Notes: a model not told the origin generated them from the sequence alone. Counted from the first letter of the stretch, positions 1 through 10,105 are shown. The stretch is DNA of 64,000 bases from Hymenobacter sp. J193 (GCF_024700075.1 NZ_JAJONE010000001.1:4425001-4489000); one strand, 5' to 3'. Program-made: numbers and translations.

Positions 1-1
1 G

Positions 2-874
2 CGCGTGGAGGTAGTCGTTATTTCAGACGTGCATCTGGGCACCTATGGCTGCCACGCCACGGAGCTGCTGCGGTACCTGAAAAGCATCCGCCCCAAAACC
101 CTGGTGCTCAACGGCGACATCGTGGACATCTGGCAGTTCAGCAAAAGCTACTGGCCGGCTGCCCACATGCGCGTAGTGCGCCACCTGGCCGGGCTGGCCG
201 CCAAGGGTACCCGTATCTACTACCTCACCGGCAACCACGACGAGCTGCTGCGCAAATTTGCCGGTACCCGCCTCGGCGCCCTCACCCTCGACAACAAGCT
301 GGTGCTGGAGCTGCCCCACGGCCGGGCCTGGTTTTTTCATGGCGACGTGTTCGACGTGACCATGCGCCACGCCCGCTGGCTGGCCCGCCTGGGTGGCCAC
401 GGCTACGATCTGCTGATTCTGCTCAACCGCCTCGTCAACTTCGGGCTGCAGAAGCTGGGCCGGCCCCGCGTGGCTTTGTCGAAGGCCGTGAAGGACCGCG
501 TGAAAAGTGCCGTGCGCCTGGTGGGGGACTTCGAGCAGACCGCTGCCGACATTGCCGGGGAGCGGGGCTACCAGTTCGTAGCCTGCGGCCACATCCACTG
601 CCCCGAAATCAAAACGCTGACCACCGCCCACGGCCCGGTTCAGTACCTGAACTCCGGCGACTGGGTGGAAAATCTCACCGCCCTAGAGTACACCGCCGCC
701 ACCGGCTGGCACCTCTACCGCTACGCCGACGACCCCCGAATGCAGCTCCCGGACCCTAACTCGGAAACGGATGAGGCCGACGATACCGACCGGGCCGCCG
801 ATGCTGCCCCGGCCGCCCTGCTGCAGGGCTTGCTGGCCGAGCTAAGCCTACGCACGGCGCCTGCGGAGGAATAG
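2..874 (+). CDS. Calcineurin-like metallophosphoesterase, LpxH-like (5' end outside window)
   Basis: The reading frame is open to the left edge, so the true start probably lies upstream; the first possible internal start is a GTG at 5. The usual two-metal phosphoesterase motifs appear in order, numbered from that GTG: SDVHLG (residues 7-12), NGDIVD (36-41), GNHDE (76-80), FHGDVFD (about 111-117) and CGHIH (near 195-199). This set is typical of the LpxH/YbbF-type UDP-2,3-diacylglucosamine hydrolase superfamily, which cleaves a pyrophosphate in lipid A synthesis. Many Bacteroidota paralogues with a SDVHLGTYG start have no proven substrate, so the LpxH role is only a guess. The C-terminal 40 residues are Asp/Glu/Ala-rich and look disordered. 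A glycosyltransferase follows 93 bp downstream on the same strand, which suggests an envelope-related pair. Confidence 0.85.
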   Translation, partial: RVEVVVISDVHLGTYGCHATELLRYLKSIRPKTLVLNGDIVDIWQFSKSYWPAAHMRVVRHLAGLAAKGTRIYYLTGNHDELLRKFAGTRLGALTLDNKLVLELPHGRAWFFHGDVFDVTMRHARWLARLGGHGYDLLILLNRLVNFGLQKLGRPRVALSKAVKDRVKSAVRLVGDFEQTAADIAGERGYQFVACGHIHCPEIKTLTTAHGPVQYLNSGDWVENLTALEYTAATGWHLYRYADDPRMQLPDPNSETDEADDTDRAADAAPAALLQGLLAELSLRTAPAEE

Positions 875-967
875 AAAATTTGCCGCATCTTGCCGGTCGG
901 GCTTACTACTGCCGAAAAGCCCGGGGCTGCGTGTCGGTCTGCTTTCGGCCCACCGTTTCGTTTTCTG

Positions 968-1978
968 ATGCCACGTATTCTGTATGCTATCCAGGGCACC
1001 GGCAACGGCCACTTGGCCCGCTCCCTCGATATTGTGCCCCTGCTGCAGGAGCGCGCCTCCCACCTCGACGTGCTCATCAGCGGGCCGCCCTCTGATATTC
1101 AGCTGCCCTATCCGGTGCGCTACCGCTGCCACGGCATGGGCTTTATCTTCGGCAAAAGCGGGGGCATCAGCTTCAGCAAGACCTTTGCCCAGCTCAACGC
1201 CCCGGCCCTGCTGCGCCAAACCCGGGAGCTGCCGGTGAAGGACTACGACCTGGTGATAAATGACTTCGAGCCGGTTTCGGCGTGGGCCTGCTGGCTGCGG
1301 CAGGTGCCCTGCGTGGCCCTCAGCCACCAGAGTGCCGTGCTAGGCCCGCAGGCCCCGCGCCCGCGCCGGCCCGACCCGGTGGGCCACGCCGTGCTGCGCC
1401 ACTACGCGCCCTCCACGGCCCACTACGGCTTCCACTTCGAGCGCTACGACGAGCACACCTTCACGCCCGTTATCCGCCGGCAGGTGCGCGAGCTGACGCC
1501 CCAGAACGACGGCCACTACACCGTGTACCTGCCCGCCTATGATGAGGAAACCCTGGTAAGCCGTCTGCGCCACATCAGCCGCGATGTGGCCTGGGAAGTG
1601 TTCAGCAAGCACAGCCAGCAGGAGTCCCAGCACGGCAATGTGCGGGTACGGCCGGTGAGCGGGACGGCCTTCACCGACAGCTTGGCCCGCAGCGCCGGGG
1701 TATTCTGCGGGGCCGGGTTCGAAACGCCCGCCGAGGCCCTGTACCTAGGTAAGAAACTGCTGGTGGTGCCCATGAAAAACCAGTACGAGCAGGCCTGCAA
1801 TGCCGCCTCCCTGGCCCACCTGGGCGTGCCCGTGGTGAAAAGCCTGAAAGACAAGCACCTGACCGGGGTAGAGGAGTGGCTCCGCTTTGGTCGCCCCATC
1901 CCGGTAGACTACCCTGACGAAACCGGCCGCATCATCGACCGGCTATTGATGGAGCAGTTGGGCCGCAAGCGCCATTAG
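968..1978 (+). CDS. Glycosyltransferase family protein (GT28/MurG-like C-terminal half)
   Basis: The frame is open from 890, but the ATG at 968 gives the expected N terminus MPRILYAIQGTGNGHLARS, a Gly-rich nucleotide-binding loop seen in GT-B glycosyltransferases. That makes the protein 336 residues. The C-terminal half has FCGAGFETPAEALYLGKKL followed by VVPMKNQYEQ, the donor-sugar binding segment of MurG/GT28-like enzymes. It probably transfers a sugar from a nucleotide donor to an envelope acceptor in the cytoplasm, but the acceptor cannot be read from sequence. It lies just downstream of the phosphoesterase and may be cotranscribed with it. A palindromic repeat starts 12 bp after its stop. 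Confidence 0.82.
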   Translation: MPRILYAIQGTGNGHLARSLDIVPLLQERASHLDVLISGPPSDIQLPYPVRYRCHGMGFIFGKSGGISFSKTFAQLNAPALLRQTRELPVKDYDLVINDFEPVSAWACWLRQVPCVALSHQSAVLGPQAPRPRRPDPVGHAVLRHYAPSTAHYGFHFERYDEHTFTPVIRRQVRELTPQNDGHYTVYLPAYDEETLVSRLRHISRDVAWEVFSKHSQQESQHGNVRVRPVSGTAFTDSLARSAGVFCGAGFETPAEALYLGKKLLVVPMKNQYEQACNAASLAHLGVPVVKSLKDKHLTGVEEWLRFGRPIPVDYPDETGRIIDRLLMEQLGRKRH

Positions 1979-1989
1979 TTGTTGGAATC

Positions 1990-2085
1990 TGTCATGCTGA
2001 GCGCAGTCGAAGCATCTCTACCTCTGGCTATTCAAGAGCCTTACAACGAAGCGGCAGAGATGCTTCGACTTCGCTCAGCATGACA
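1990..2085. repeat. Intergenic palindromic repeat, family 1 (copy 1)
   Basis: Long imperfect hairpin with ends GTCATGCTGAGC and its complement. The arms contain GTCGAAGCATCTCTACC and its reverse complement around a short loop. The same unit recurs in this window at 17957, 20845, 22064, 28920 and 36141, always between genes. The transcript would fold into a strong stem, so it could act as a terminator or mRNA stabiliser. Confidence 0.85.
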
Positions 2086-2148
2086 GCCGGTTTTCTTTAC
2101 TATCCATATAGCTTAGCTAACAGCTGACGGCCAACAGCTCCCTTTTTC

Positions 2149-3546
2149 ATGTCCGAACTGCCCGCGGCGTTTTTCCCGCCGACCTCGCCCGCCGCCTTTT
2201 CCCGCGCCGACTTTGGAGCCGACTTTCACTGGGGCACTTCAGCGGCGGCTTACCAGACGGAGGGAGCCTGGCAGGCTGACGGCAAAGGACCCAGCATCTG
2301 GGACGAGTTTGTGCACCGCCGCGGGCGCATCAAGGGCGGCGCCACGGCCGACGTGGCTACTGACTTCTACCACCGCTGGCCCGAGGACCTGGACTTGATG
2401 CGTGGGCTGCACCTGCCCAACTTCCGGTTTTCAGTGGCCTGGTCGCGGGTGCTGCCGCAGGGGCGAGGGGCCGCCAACCCCGCGGGCCTCGATTTCTACG
2501 ACCGGCTGGTGGATGGCTGCCTGGAACGGGGCATCGAGCCGTGGGTGACACTCTATCATTGGGATTTGCCGGCCGCCCTGCAGCGCCAGGGCGGCTGGGC
2601 GCACCGCGACGTGGTGGGCTGGTTCACGGATTACGCCCAGCTAATGGCCCAGCGCCTCGGCGACCGGGTGCGACACTGGATAGTGCTGAACGAGCCGCTG
2701 GCCTTCGTGGGCGTGGGGCATCTGCTGGGCATCCACGCGCCTGGTCGCCGCAGTTTGCCCGCATTTCTGGCGGCTACCCACCACGCGGCCCTGGCCCAGG
2801 CCGAGGGCGGCCGGGCTTTGCGAGCCACACTGCCCGCCGGGACACAAATCGGGACCAGCTTCTCGGGCTCCCACGTGCAGCCCTGGCGCCCCGGCCTGCC
2901 CCGCGACGAAGCCGCTGCCCGCCGCGCCGATGCCGCCTTCAACCGGATGTTCATTGAGCCGGCCCTGGGGCTGGGCTACCCCGTAGCCGATTTGCCCGTG
3001 CTGCGCCGCCTGGAGCGCTACCACCGCCCCGGCGACGAGCAGCGGCTGCCCTTCGACTTCGACTTCCTGGGCGTGCAGAACTACACCCGTGAGGTAATAG
3101 GGTTTGCGCCCTACGTGCCGCTGGTGTGGGCTCGGCTGGTGAGTGCGCGCCGCCGCGGGGTGCCCATCACCAGCATGGGCTGGGAAGTGTACCCTGAAAG
3201 CATCTACCACCTGCTCAAGAAGGTGGCCGCTTACCCCAATGCCCAGCGCCTGGTCGTCACCGAAAACGGGGCCGCCTTCCCTGACACTCTCACCTCCGAC
3301 GGCCGCGTGCCCGACCCCGCCCGGCAGTCGTTTCTGCGGGCCTGCATCGGACAGGTCCTGCGGGCGCGGCGGGAAGGCGTGCCGGTGGATGGCTACTTTG
3401 TGTGGTCGTTTACCGACAACTTTGAATGGGCCGAGGGCTACCACCCACGCTTCGGGCTGGTCCACGTCGATTACGAAACCCAGCAGCGTACCATTAAGGA
3501 CTCGGGGCACTGGTACGGGCTGCTGCTGGCGGGGGAGGAGGTGTAG
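2149..3546 (+). CDS. Family 1 glycoside hydrolase (beta-glucosidase)
   Basis: 465 residues, the normal size for a bacterial GH1 TIM barrel. The N terminus carries the family signature FHWGTSAAAYQTEGAW. The acid/base glutamate is in LNEPLAF (E182) and the nucleophile is in VTENGAAF (E372). The end has the expected YFVWSFTDNFEWAEGY aglycone-site segment. There is no signal peptide, so it is probably cytoplasmic and hydrolyses imported beta-glucosides. It is preceded by a family 1 repeat and followed by a separate promoter-like site, so it seems to be its own transcription unit. A preference for glucose over galactose or 6-phospho sugars cannot be judged from sequence. Confidence 0.93.
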   Translation: MSELPAAFFPPTSPAAFSRADFGADFHWGTSAAAYQTEGAWQADGKGPSIWDEFVHRRGRIKGGATADVATDFYHRWPEDLDLMRGLHLPNFRFSVAWSRVLPQGRGAANPAGLDFYDRLVDGCLERGIEPWVTLYHWDLPAALQRQGGWAHRDVVGWFTDYAQLMAQRLGDRVRHWIVLNEPLAFVGVGHLLGIHAPGRRSLPAFLAATHHAALAQAEGGRALRATLPAGTQIGTSFSGSHVQPWRPGLPRDEAAARRADAAFNRMFIEPALGLGYPVADLPVLRRLERYHRPGDEQRLPFDFDFLGVQNYTREVIGFAPYVPLVWARLVSARRRGVPITSMGWEVYPESIYHLLKKVAAYPNAQRLVVTENGAAFPDTLTSDGRVPDPARQSFLRACIGQVLRARREGVPVDGYFVWSFTDNFEWAEGYHPRFGLVHVDYETQQRTIKDSGHWYGLLLAGEEV

Positions 3547-3605
3547 GAGCCCCGCCACAAACGGTCTGCGAGGCGCTTCATGATTCTATAATGACGGGGT
3601 AAAGT

Positions 3606-3633
3606 TGCCGTAACGGCCCGCCGGTAGCTTTGG
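3606..3633 (+). promoter_or_regulatory. Bacteroidota-type promoter for the Calx-beta/propeller gene
   Basis: TTG at 3606-3608 and TAGCTTTG at 3626-3633 are 17 bases apart and match the TTG / TAnnTTTG consensus of Bacteroidota sigma-A promoters. The site lies about 30 bases before the ATG at 3664. Confidence 0.5.
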
Positions 3634-3663
3634 CGCATTCAACCACCAGCAAACTTTTCGTTG

Positions 3664-5845
3664 ATGCGTACAACTTTACTTGCCAGTTTCGGCGTGGGCC
3701 TTGCCGGGCTGCTCGGCGTTTCCCGGGCTCAGGCGCAAACCATTGGCTGGCCAACCACCACAATGGTAGCCACTGAAAACGAGGGCACCATTCGCCTGCC
3801 CATCAGCCTCCAGAATGCCGGCGCGGCAGCCAGTACCGTGGAGGTAGCGCTGGTGCCGGGGCTGAGCACGGCCACCGTGGGCTCGGATTTTACCTTCACT
3901 ACCCAAACCGTCACGTTCCCAGGCGGGGCTACCACCGGGCAGGAGCTCACCATAGCCCTCACCGACGACCAGCTAAGCGAAGGCGCCGAGTACTTTACCC
4001 TGCAGCTGCGCACGCCCACCAATGGGACGGTAGCGGCCGGCAAGGGGGAGGTGCTGGTGTACATAAAAGACAACGACGACGCGGCCCCGGCCCGCACCGG
4101 GCGCCTGGGTTTGCGGCATCTGGGTTCGTACCAGAACGGAGAGGCCGGCAAAAACTCGGCGGAAATCATTGCCTTCGACCCCGGTAGCAAGCGGCTGTTT
4201 GTGGCTAACTCCATTGGAGGTAAGCTGGATATCCTCGATATGACCAAACCCGCCCAGCTGGAACCGGTAGCTTCGCTTGACATCAAACCCTTCGGCAACA
4301 TCAACTCCGTGGCCGTGCGCGACGGGGTGGTGGCCTGTGCCGTGGAAAACGCCGCTCCCCAGCAGAATGGCAGCGTGGTGCTCTTCGACCAGCAAGGCAC
4401 GCTACTGAAGCAGCTGACCGTAGGCGCCCTGCCCGACATGATTACCTTTTCGCCCGACGGCAAGCTGCTGCTGACGGCCAATGAGGGCGAGCCGAAATCC
4501 GACTACAGCCTTGACCCCGAGGGCTCGGTATCCATCATCGACCTGACGGGTGGGGTGGCCGGCCTCAGCCAGGAGAGCGTGACGACGGTCGGCTTCAGCA
4601 GCTACAACGGCCAGGCCGCCCAGCTTCGGCAGGCGGGCATCCGACTGTACGGGGGCACCGCGGCCGCGCCCAGCTCCGTGGCCCAGGACCTGGAACCGGA
4701 GTACGTGGCCGTGTCGGCCGATTCGCGCGTGGCCTACATAACGCTGCAGGAAAATAACGCCATTGCTACCCTCGACCTCACAACCAAACAGTTCACGGCC
4801 CTGCACCCGGCCGGCTATCAGGACCATAGCCAGGCCGGCTTTGCGCTGGATGCGTCCGACAAAACCGCCGACGTGCTGCTGGCCAGCTGGCCCATTAAAG
4901 GCATGCGCCAGCCCGATGCCCTGGCCGCGTTTGAGGTGGCCGGGCAGCGCTACCTCATCACGGCCAACGAGGGCGACGCCCGCGAGTACTCGGCCCTGAC
5001 GGAGGCCGTGCGCCTGAAGGATTTGCCCCTGGATGCCGCCGCGTTTCCGCAGGCCGCCCTGCTGAAGGATGAGCAAGCCCTGGGCCGCCTGAACGTGACC
5101 AACCGCCTGGGCGACACCGACGGCGACGGGGACTTCGATGAAATCTATGCCTTTGGAGGCCGGTCCTTCAGCGTTTATAATGCCAGCACCGGGGCGCTGG
5201 TCCACGACAGTGGCAATTTGCTGGAGCGCCTCACGAGCACCGACCCCGCGTTTGGCAGCATCTTCAACGCCAGCAACACCACCGGCGCACCCGCCCGCAA
5301 GAACCGCTCCGACGACAAGGGGCCCGAGCCCGAAGGGGTAGCCGTAGCAACCCTGCGCGACACGGTATACGCCTTCGTTTCGCTGGAGCGCATGGGCGGC
5401 GTGGCCGTGTTCAACCTGAACGACCCCGCCGCGCCCGAGCTGGTGCAGTACGTAAACAACCGCAGCCTCACGGCCGGCACCGGCGACCAGGGCCCCGAGG
5501 GCATTATTGTGGTAGCGGCCGAAAACAGCCCTACCGGTAAGCCGCTGCTGCTGCTGGCCAACGAGGTAAGCAGCTCGGTGGGGGGTGTATGAAATTCAGC
5601 TCAGGGGCACCGTTACGGCCAGCCGTCCGACCGTAGCCGGCCCGCCTTTGCGCGTGTACCCCAACCCCAGCCAGGGCCAGGAAGTGCAGCTAAGCCGGCC
5701 CGCCGCTGGCGCCCTATACAACCCACTGGGGCAACTGGTGCGCACGTTCCCGAAAACCGCCCGCCTTTCCACGGCCGGCATGACGCCCGGCGTGTACTTG
5801 CTCCGCACCACGGACGGCACCGGCACGCGGCTGGTAGTGCAGTAA
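3664..5845 (+). pseudogene. Secreted Calx-beta / choice-of-anchor I propeller protein with type IX sorting tail (frameshifted)
   Basis: The frame starts with a clear signal peptide (MRTTLLASFGVGLAGLLGV, cleaved near AQA) at ATG 3664. A Calx-beta domain follows (about residues 28-130, including LTDDQLSEGAEYFTL), then a long propeller of the choice-of-anchor I type with DTDGDGDFDEIY and GPEPEGVAVA motifs. The first frame stops at 5592. The expected continuation VYEIQL lies in the overlapping frame from 5585 and ends with a type IX sorting domain (LRVYPNPSQGQ, then GVYLL and a final VVQ). Removing one G from the six-G run at 5580-5585 joins the frames. The gene is therefore either disrupted or carries a consensus error. 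If intact, the product would be exported and attached to the surface or released. Its substrate is unknown. Confidence 0.8.
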
Positions 5846-5872
5846 CCATTGCTCTTCCGAACTTACTGGCAG

Positions 5873-5905
5873 GCCCCCGTTCCATCAGAGCGAACGGGGG
5901 CTTTT
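5873..5905 (+). terminator. Rho-independent terminator
   Basis: Perfect 9-bp stem GCCCCCGTT / AACGGGGGC (5873-5881 and 5893-5901) followed by TTTT, 28 bp after the stop of the propeller gene. Confidence 0.85.
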
Positions 5906-6029
5906 GCGTTCCGGGTGTTCGAGGCAAATAGTTCTGAAAGGTGGTAGCGGCCCTTTTGGCAGAATGGGTAACTTGCCCCGGCCTGCCCGGGTAGGGCGGT
6001 GCCGTGTTCTATCCGCCGCCTTATCCCTC

Positions 6030-7490
6030 ATGCTACTCACGATTACCACCACCCACCAGCCCGCTACCGACCTGGGCTACCTCCTGCACAAGAACCCGGC
6101 GCGCCTCCAGAGCCTGGAAATTACCGGCGGGCAGGCGCACATCTTTTACCCCGAAGCCACCCCGGAGCGCTGCACCGCCGCCCTGCTGCTCGACATCGAC
6201 CCCGTGGCGCTGGTGCGCAGCCACCGGGGGCCGGCCGGCGAAGGGTTTGCCCTGGAGCAGTACGTGAACGACCGGCCGTACGTGGCTTCCTCGTTTCTGA
6301 GCGCGGCCCTGGTCAAGGCCTTCAACACGGCCATGAACGGCACCTGCAAGGACCGCCCCGCGCTGCCCGAGGTGCTGCTGCCCCTCGAAGCCACCGTGGC
6401 CGTGATGCCCGCCGCCAGTGCCGAGCAGCTGCGCCGCCTGTTTGTCCCGCTGGGCTACGAAGTAGAAACCGAGGCGCACCTGCTCGACTCCAAGCAGCCG
6501 GACTGGGGCAACAGCTGCTACTTCACGCTGCGCCTGCGCCACCCGGCCCTGCGCGTGCGCGACCTGCTGAGCCACCTCTACGTGCTCATTCCGGTGCTCG
6601 ACCGGGGCGACAAGCACTACTGGATCAGCCGGGAAGAAGCCGATAAGCTGCTGCGGCGCGGGGGCGAGTGGCTCCCGCGCCACCCCGAGCGGGAGTTTAT
6701 CACGCGCCGCTACCTGCGCTTCGCCGAGTTCGTGAACCCCACGCTGGAACGTCTGCTGGCTGATGATTCACTCGATGAGGAAACTCCGGAAACCATTGCC
6801 GATTTCCCGGCGGGTGCTGTGGTAGATACTCCTGAGTCCTCCGACGTAGTAGGTGCCAGCGCGCCGGCAGACGGGGACGCGCCAGCTAAGCAAAACCTCC
6901 ACGACCTGCGCCTGGACCGCGTGACCGAGGAAATTCGGCAACTGGGGGCCAAGCGGGTGCTGGATTTGGGGTGCGGGGAAGGCAAGCTGGTGCGCCGCCT
7001 GCTGAAAAATGGGAGTATCGAGCATATCCTGGCCCTGGATGTATCGTGGCGGGAGCTGGAGCGGGCCCAGCAGCGGCTGCACGTGGCCGAAATGCCCCCG
7101 CGCCAGCGCGAGCGGCTTACGCTCACCCAAGGCTCCTTGCTCTACCACGATGCCCGCCTGGCCGGCTACGACGCGGCGGCCGTGGTAGAAGTCATCGAGC
7201 ACCTGGATGAAAGCCGGCTGGCGGCCTTCGAGCAGGTGGTCTTTGCCCGCGCCCGCCCCGGCGCCGTGCTCGTTACCACCCCCAACGCCGACTACAACCA
7301 GCGCTACGAAGCCCTGGCCGCCGGCGACTTCCGCCACCACGACCACCGCTTCGAATGGACCAGGGCGCAGTTCGCCGCGTGGGCCGAAGGCATAGCCGAA
7401 CGGCACGGCTACCGGGTACGCATTGAGCCCCTGGGCCCCGAAGCCCCCGAAGTAGGCGCCCCCTCGCAGCTGGCCGTGTTTGAGCAGTAA
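6030..7490 (+). CDS. hen1: 3'-terminal RNA ribose 2'-O-methyltransferase Hen1
   Basis: The open frame reaches back to 5904, but the ATG at 6030 gives the usual Hen1 N terminus MLLTITTTHQPATDLGYLLH and 486 residues, the family norm. The N-terminal half is the bacterial Hen1 accessory domain. The C-terminal half is a Rossmann methyltransferase with the SAM loop VLDLGCGEGKL (near residue 310), the metal-binding EVIEHLDESR (near 387) and HHDHRFEW (near 436). Bacterial Hen1 methylates the 2'-OH at the cleavage site of damaged RNA before Pnkp seals it, which protects repaired tRNA from being cut again. Its partner Pnkp is encoded at 12200 on the same strand. The two are usually adjacent but here are separated by four unrelated genes. 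Confidence 0.95.
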   Translation: MLLTITTTHQPATDLGYLLHKNPARLQSLEITGGQAHIFYPEATPERCTAALLLDIDPVALVRSHRGPAGEGFALEQYVNDRPYVASSFLSAALVKAFNTAMNGTCKDRPALPEVLLPLEATVAVMPAASAEQLRRLFVPLGYEVETEAHLLDSKQPDWGNSCYFTLRLRHPALRVRDLLSHLYVLIPVLDRGDKHYWISREEADKLLRRGGEWLPRHPEREFITRRYLRFAEFVNPTLERLLADDSLDEETPETIADFPAGAVVDTPESSDVVGASAPADGDAPAKQNLHDLRLDRVTEEIRQLGAKRVLDLGCGEGKLVRRLLKNGSIEHILALDVSWRELERAQQRLHVAEMPPRQRERLTLTQGSLLYHDARLAGYDAAAVVEVIEHLDESRLAAFEQVVFARARPGAVLVTTPNADYNQRYEALAAGDFRHHDHRFEWTRAQFAAWAEGIAERHGYRVRIEPLGPEAPEVGAPSQLAVFEQ

Positions 7491-7639
7491 GCTGAGGACA
7501 GAGAAGCAATCAGGAACGACATGTTTCGTGGAGCTCGGTATGATGTCCTGCTGAGCAGGATGCGCTGAAAGATCTTTCAACAACGCTAATTGCCATAGCG
7601 GACTGGGTGGGTTATGCGGGATTATGCCGCAACCTTCGC

Positions 7640-7647
7640 TAATTTTG
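7640..7647 (+). promoter_or_regulatory. Possible -7 box (TAATTTTG) for the OmpA-like gene
   Basis: TAATTTTG matches TAnnTTTG and lies 25 bases before the GTG start. No convincing upstream TTG was found, so this is tentative. Confidence 0.3.
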
Positions 7648-7672
7648 AAGGATAACTCATTCCCACCCTGTA

Positions 7673-9640
7673 GTGTATTTAAAGGTTTTACTGACGTTGG
7701 TGCTGGCACTGGGTTGGCTGCCGCTTTCCGCGCAGATAGGGGGGCAGCAGTTCTCCGATGCCCGCGCCGGCTACCAGCTTACCTACCCGGCGGGCTGGTG
7801 GGTGCAGGAGGAAGCCGCCTGGGGCCATATCACCTTTTATACCGGCGAAACCCGGCGCCAGGCTCCGGCCTGGGTACAGCTGGCCATCAGCCCGGTGCCC
7901 CCTAGCCGTAAGGACCTCGATTTGCTGAAGACCGGGGAGCCGGACTCCCTTTGGGGCGCGCTCCGCCGGCTGCCACAGGTGCGCATCCTCAGCCTCGAAC
8001 AGGCCGATGCCGGCTTCTACCAGGAAGTGCGCTACGAATACACCTACAAAGCTGCTGCGGCCGGGCGGGCCCACGTGCTGGGGCGGCGCCTCTGGCGCAA
8101 CGGCTACGAATACCGGCTGGAGTGTCAGGTGGCCAGCGCCGCCGATGCCCGCCGCCTGGCCGAAGGCCGGCAGCTGGTAAATTCGTTTGCCCTCACCGGC
8201 AAGGGCCTGCCCAGCCGCCGCTACACCGACCAGGGCTGCGACGACAAGATGTACGGCATTGCGGCCCTGCGCGTGCACGACGACCTATGGGAAGACGACT
8301 GCCGCACGATTCACGAGTTTTCGGTGGAAGACCCCACCCAGCCACCCGTGGTGCACAGCCGGGTGCTGCCGTTTCAGTCGTATGCCCTGGCCAAAGGGTT
8401 CGACAATTGCCTGTACTCCGTGACCAAGGCGCCAACCGACGCTCCGGAGTACGTGTACCGCTACGACCCCGCCACCCGCCAGGGCCGCTACACTCCGTGG
8501 CGGCTGCCGGCCCAGGGCGGGGACAACGTATGGATTTCGGCCGCCACCGACGCGCGCGGCGACCTGTACTTCATTACTTCTGATGCCGGCAAGCTGGTGA
8601 AAGTCAGCCCTACTGCAAACACCGTGACGACGGTGTGGACCGCCGACCCCGTGCGCCAGGCCCGGTACTACCCGGCCATTGGCTTTGCCGGCGCGGGCAC
8701 GCACGCCAACTTCTGCCTCGACGAAAACAACACGCTCTACCAGGTGTACAGCACCAACGGCACCCTGCTGGCCGTGGACCTGCCCACCAGCCGGCCCTGG
8801 GCCGACCTGCTGCCGGTAGACGGCCTGCCCAGCAAAGGCGGCTACAGCGACGTAGTGCTGCAGCTGGATGCCGAGGGCAACCGCGTGTTCTACCTGGCCG
8901 GCCCCAAGGCCCTGTACCTGGTTGACTTCGAAAAGCGCAAGGCCACCAAGGTAAGGCGGGGCGTGTACACCGACCTGGCCGGCTGCAACGTGCTGCGGGA
9001 AGCGGGCCGCATCCGGGCGGCCCCGGCCCTGCCAGCCACGGCCAGCTGGCGCGGGCGGGTGCTCGATGCCACCACGTTCCGGCCCTTGCCCGAAGCCCGC
9101 CTGCACCTCACGGGCCCGGCTACCGACACCACCCTCACGGTTTCAGCGCAGGGCACGTTTGCCGGCGTGGGCGGCCCCGGCCAGCGCTACCGGGCGCGGG
9201 TGCAGCTGCCCGGCTACCTGGCCGTGGATACCACCTACACCCTGGCGCCGGGGCCGCACGTGCGCGACGTGCTGCTGCAGCCGCTGGCCCTGGGCTCCGT
9301 GCTGCGCCTGGATAAGGTGCAGTTTGAGCAGGGCAAGGCGGTGCTGCTGACCTCGTCCGGCCCCGACCTCGACCGGCTGCTGACGCTGCTGACTGCCAAC
9401 CCTAAGCTCACCATCGAGCTGCGCGGCCACACCGACAACGTGGGCGACCCGCAGAAAAACGTGCTCCTGAGTGAGCAGCGGGTAGAGGTGGTGAAGGCGT
9501 ACCTGGTAAGCCACGGCGTGGCGGCGGAGCGCATCACCGGCCTCGGGCTGGGCGGTGCCGAGCCCCGTGCCGCCAACGACCAGGAAACCACCCGCCGCCT
9601 CAACCGCCGCGTGGAGTTCCGTATCACGGGAGGGAAGTAA
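7673..9640 (+). CDS. Secreted/outer-membrane protein with C-terminal OmpA-like domain
   Basis: 655 residues from a GTG at 7673, chosen because it places a signal peptide (KVLLTLVLALGWLPLSAQ) at the very start. Next comes a region of about 150 residues that begins YQLTYPAGWWVQEE, like the PsbP/DUF1795-type fold. Then there is a propeller-like middle (YVYRYDPATRQGRY, LYFITSDAGKLVKV) and a short carboxypeptidase-regulatory-like beta domain (GRVLDATTFRPLPEARLHL, near 465). The last 110 residues are an OmpA/MotB peptidoglycan-binding domain (ELRGHTDNVGD, LSEQRVEVVKAYL, NRRVEFRI). It probably sits in the periplasm or outer membrane, attached to the cell wall. The function of the middle part is unknown. 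It lies between hen1 and pnkp but shows no link to RNA repair. Confidence 0.85.
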   Translation: MYLKVLLTLVLALGWLPLSAQIGGQQFSDARAGYQLTYPAGWWVQEEAAWGHITFYTGETRRQAPAWVQLAISPVPPSRKDLDLLKTGEPDSLWGALRRLPQVRILSLEQADAGFYQEVRYEYTYKAAAAGRAHVLGRRLWRNGYEYRLECQVASAADARRLAEGRQLVNSFALTGKGLPSRRYTDQGCDDKMYGIAALRVHDDLWEDDCRTIHEFSVEDPTQPPVVHSRVLPFQSYALAKGFDNCLYSVTKAPTDAPEYVYRYDPATRQGRYTPWRLPAQGGDNVWISAATDARGDLYFITSDAGKLVKVSPTANTVTTVWTADPVRQARYYPAIGFAGAGTHANFCLDENNTLYQVYSTNGTLLAVDLPTSRPWADLLPVDGLPSKGGYSDVVLQLDAEGNRVFYLAGPKALYLVDFEKRKATKVRRGVYTDLAGCNVLREAGRIRAAPALPATASWRGRVLDATTFRPLPEARLHLTGPATDTTLTVSAQGTFAGVGGPGQRYRARVQLPGYLAVDTTYTLAPGPHVRDVLLQPLALGSVLRLDKVQFEQGKAVLLTSSGPDLDRLLTLLTANPKLTIELRGHTDNVGDPQKNVLLSEQRVEVVKAYLVSHGVAAERITGLGLGGAEPRAANDQETTRRLNRRVEFRITGGK

Positions 9641-9656
9641 AGGACGGCTAATAAAG

Positions 9657-10028
9657 CTACGCCAGCGGCCGAGCCACTGGGAGAAACGCCGACCGGTCGC
9701 GGACGAAGGCGGCAATCCAGACCAGGGCCAGGATAACGGCGGGAGTAACCACGCTGCGGCCGTGGGAAAGGTCGGTGGCAATGGCGCCGGCAAAGTAGCT
9801 GGTGAGCAGCAGCAAGCCCAGCTTCATGGTGCGCGGGTAGAGGAACAGAGCCGTGAATACCAGCTCCATCAGCCCCAGCATCTTGACATACTCGGCCACG
9901 CCGGTTTCGGCCATGGCTTTCTGGATTTCCGGGCCGCCGATAAGTTTCATGATGCCGCTGGCCGTAATCAGCAGCGCAGGGACGGCCGTGAGCAGGCCGG
10001 GCAGGAGGTATTTCTTGTTGAATGCCAT
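9657..10028 (-). CDS. DoxX-family membrane protein
   Basis: 123 residues with four predicted membrane segments (about 9-28, 48-66, 70-88 and 95-112), the layout of DoxX/DoxD-like proteins. Small DoxX proteins in bacteria are linked to redox or sulfur stress, but the biochemical role of this branch is not established. It is divergent from an HxlR-type regulator 157 bp away. Pairs like this are usually regulator and target, so expression under electrophile or redox stress is a fair guess. Confidence 0.8.
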   Translation of the reverse strand: MAFNKKYLLPGLLTAVPALLITASGIMKLIGGPEIQKAMAETGVAEYVKMLGLMELVFTALFLYPRTMKLGLLLLTSYFAGAIATDLSHGRSVVTPAVILALVWIAAFVRDRSAFLPVARPLA

Positions 10029-10105
10029 GTCAGTACACCTTGAGAATGAAGGATGAGCAAGCGGCCGTCGGTGGCGGCCTGCCGGGGTAAAGGTGCTGGC
10101 CTGGT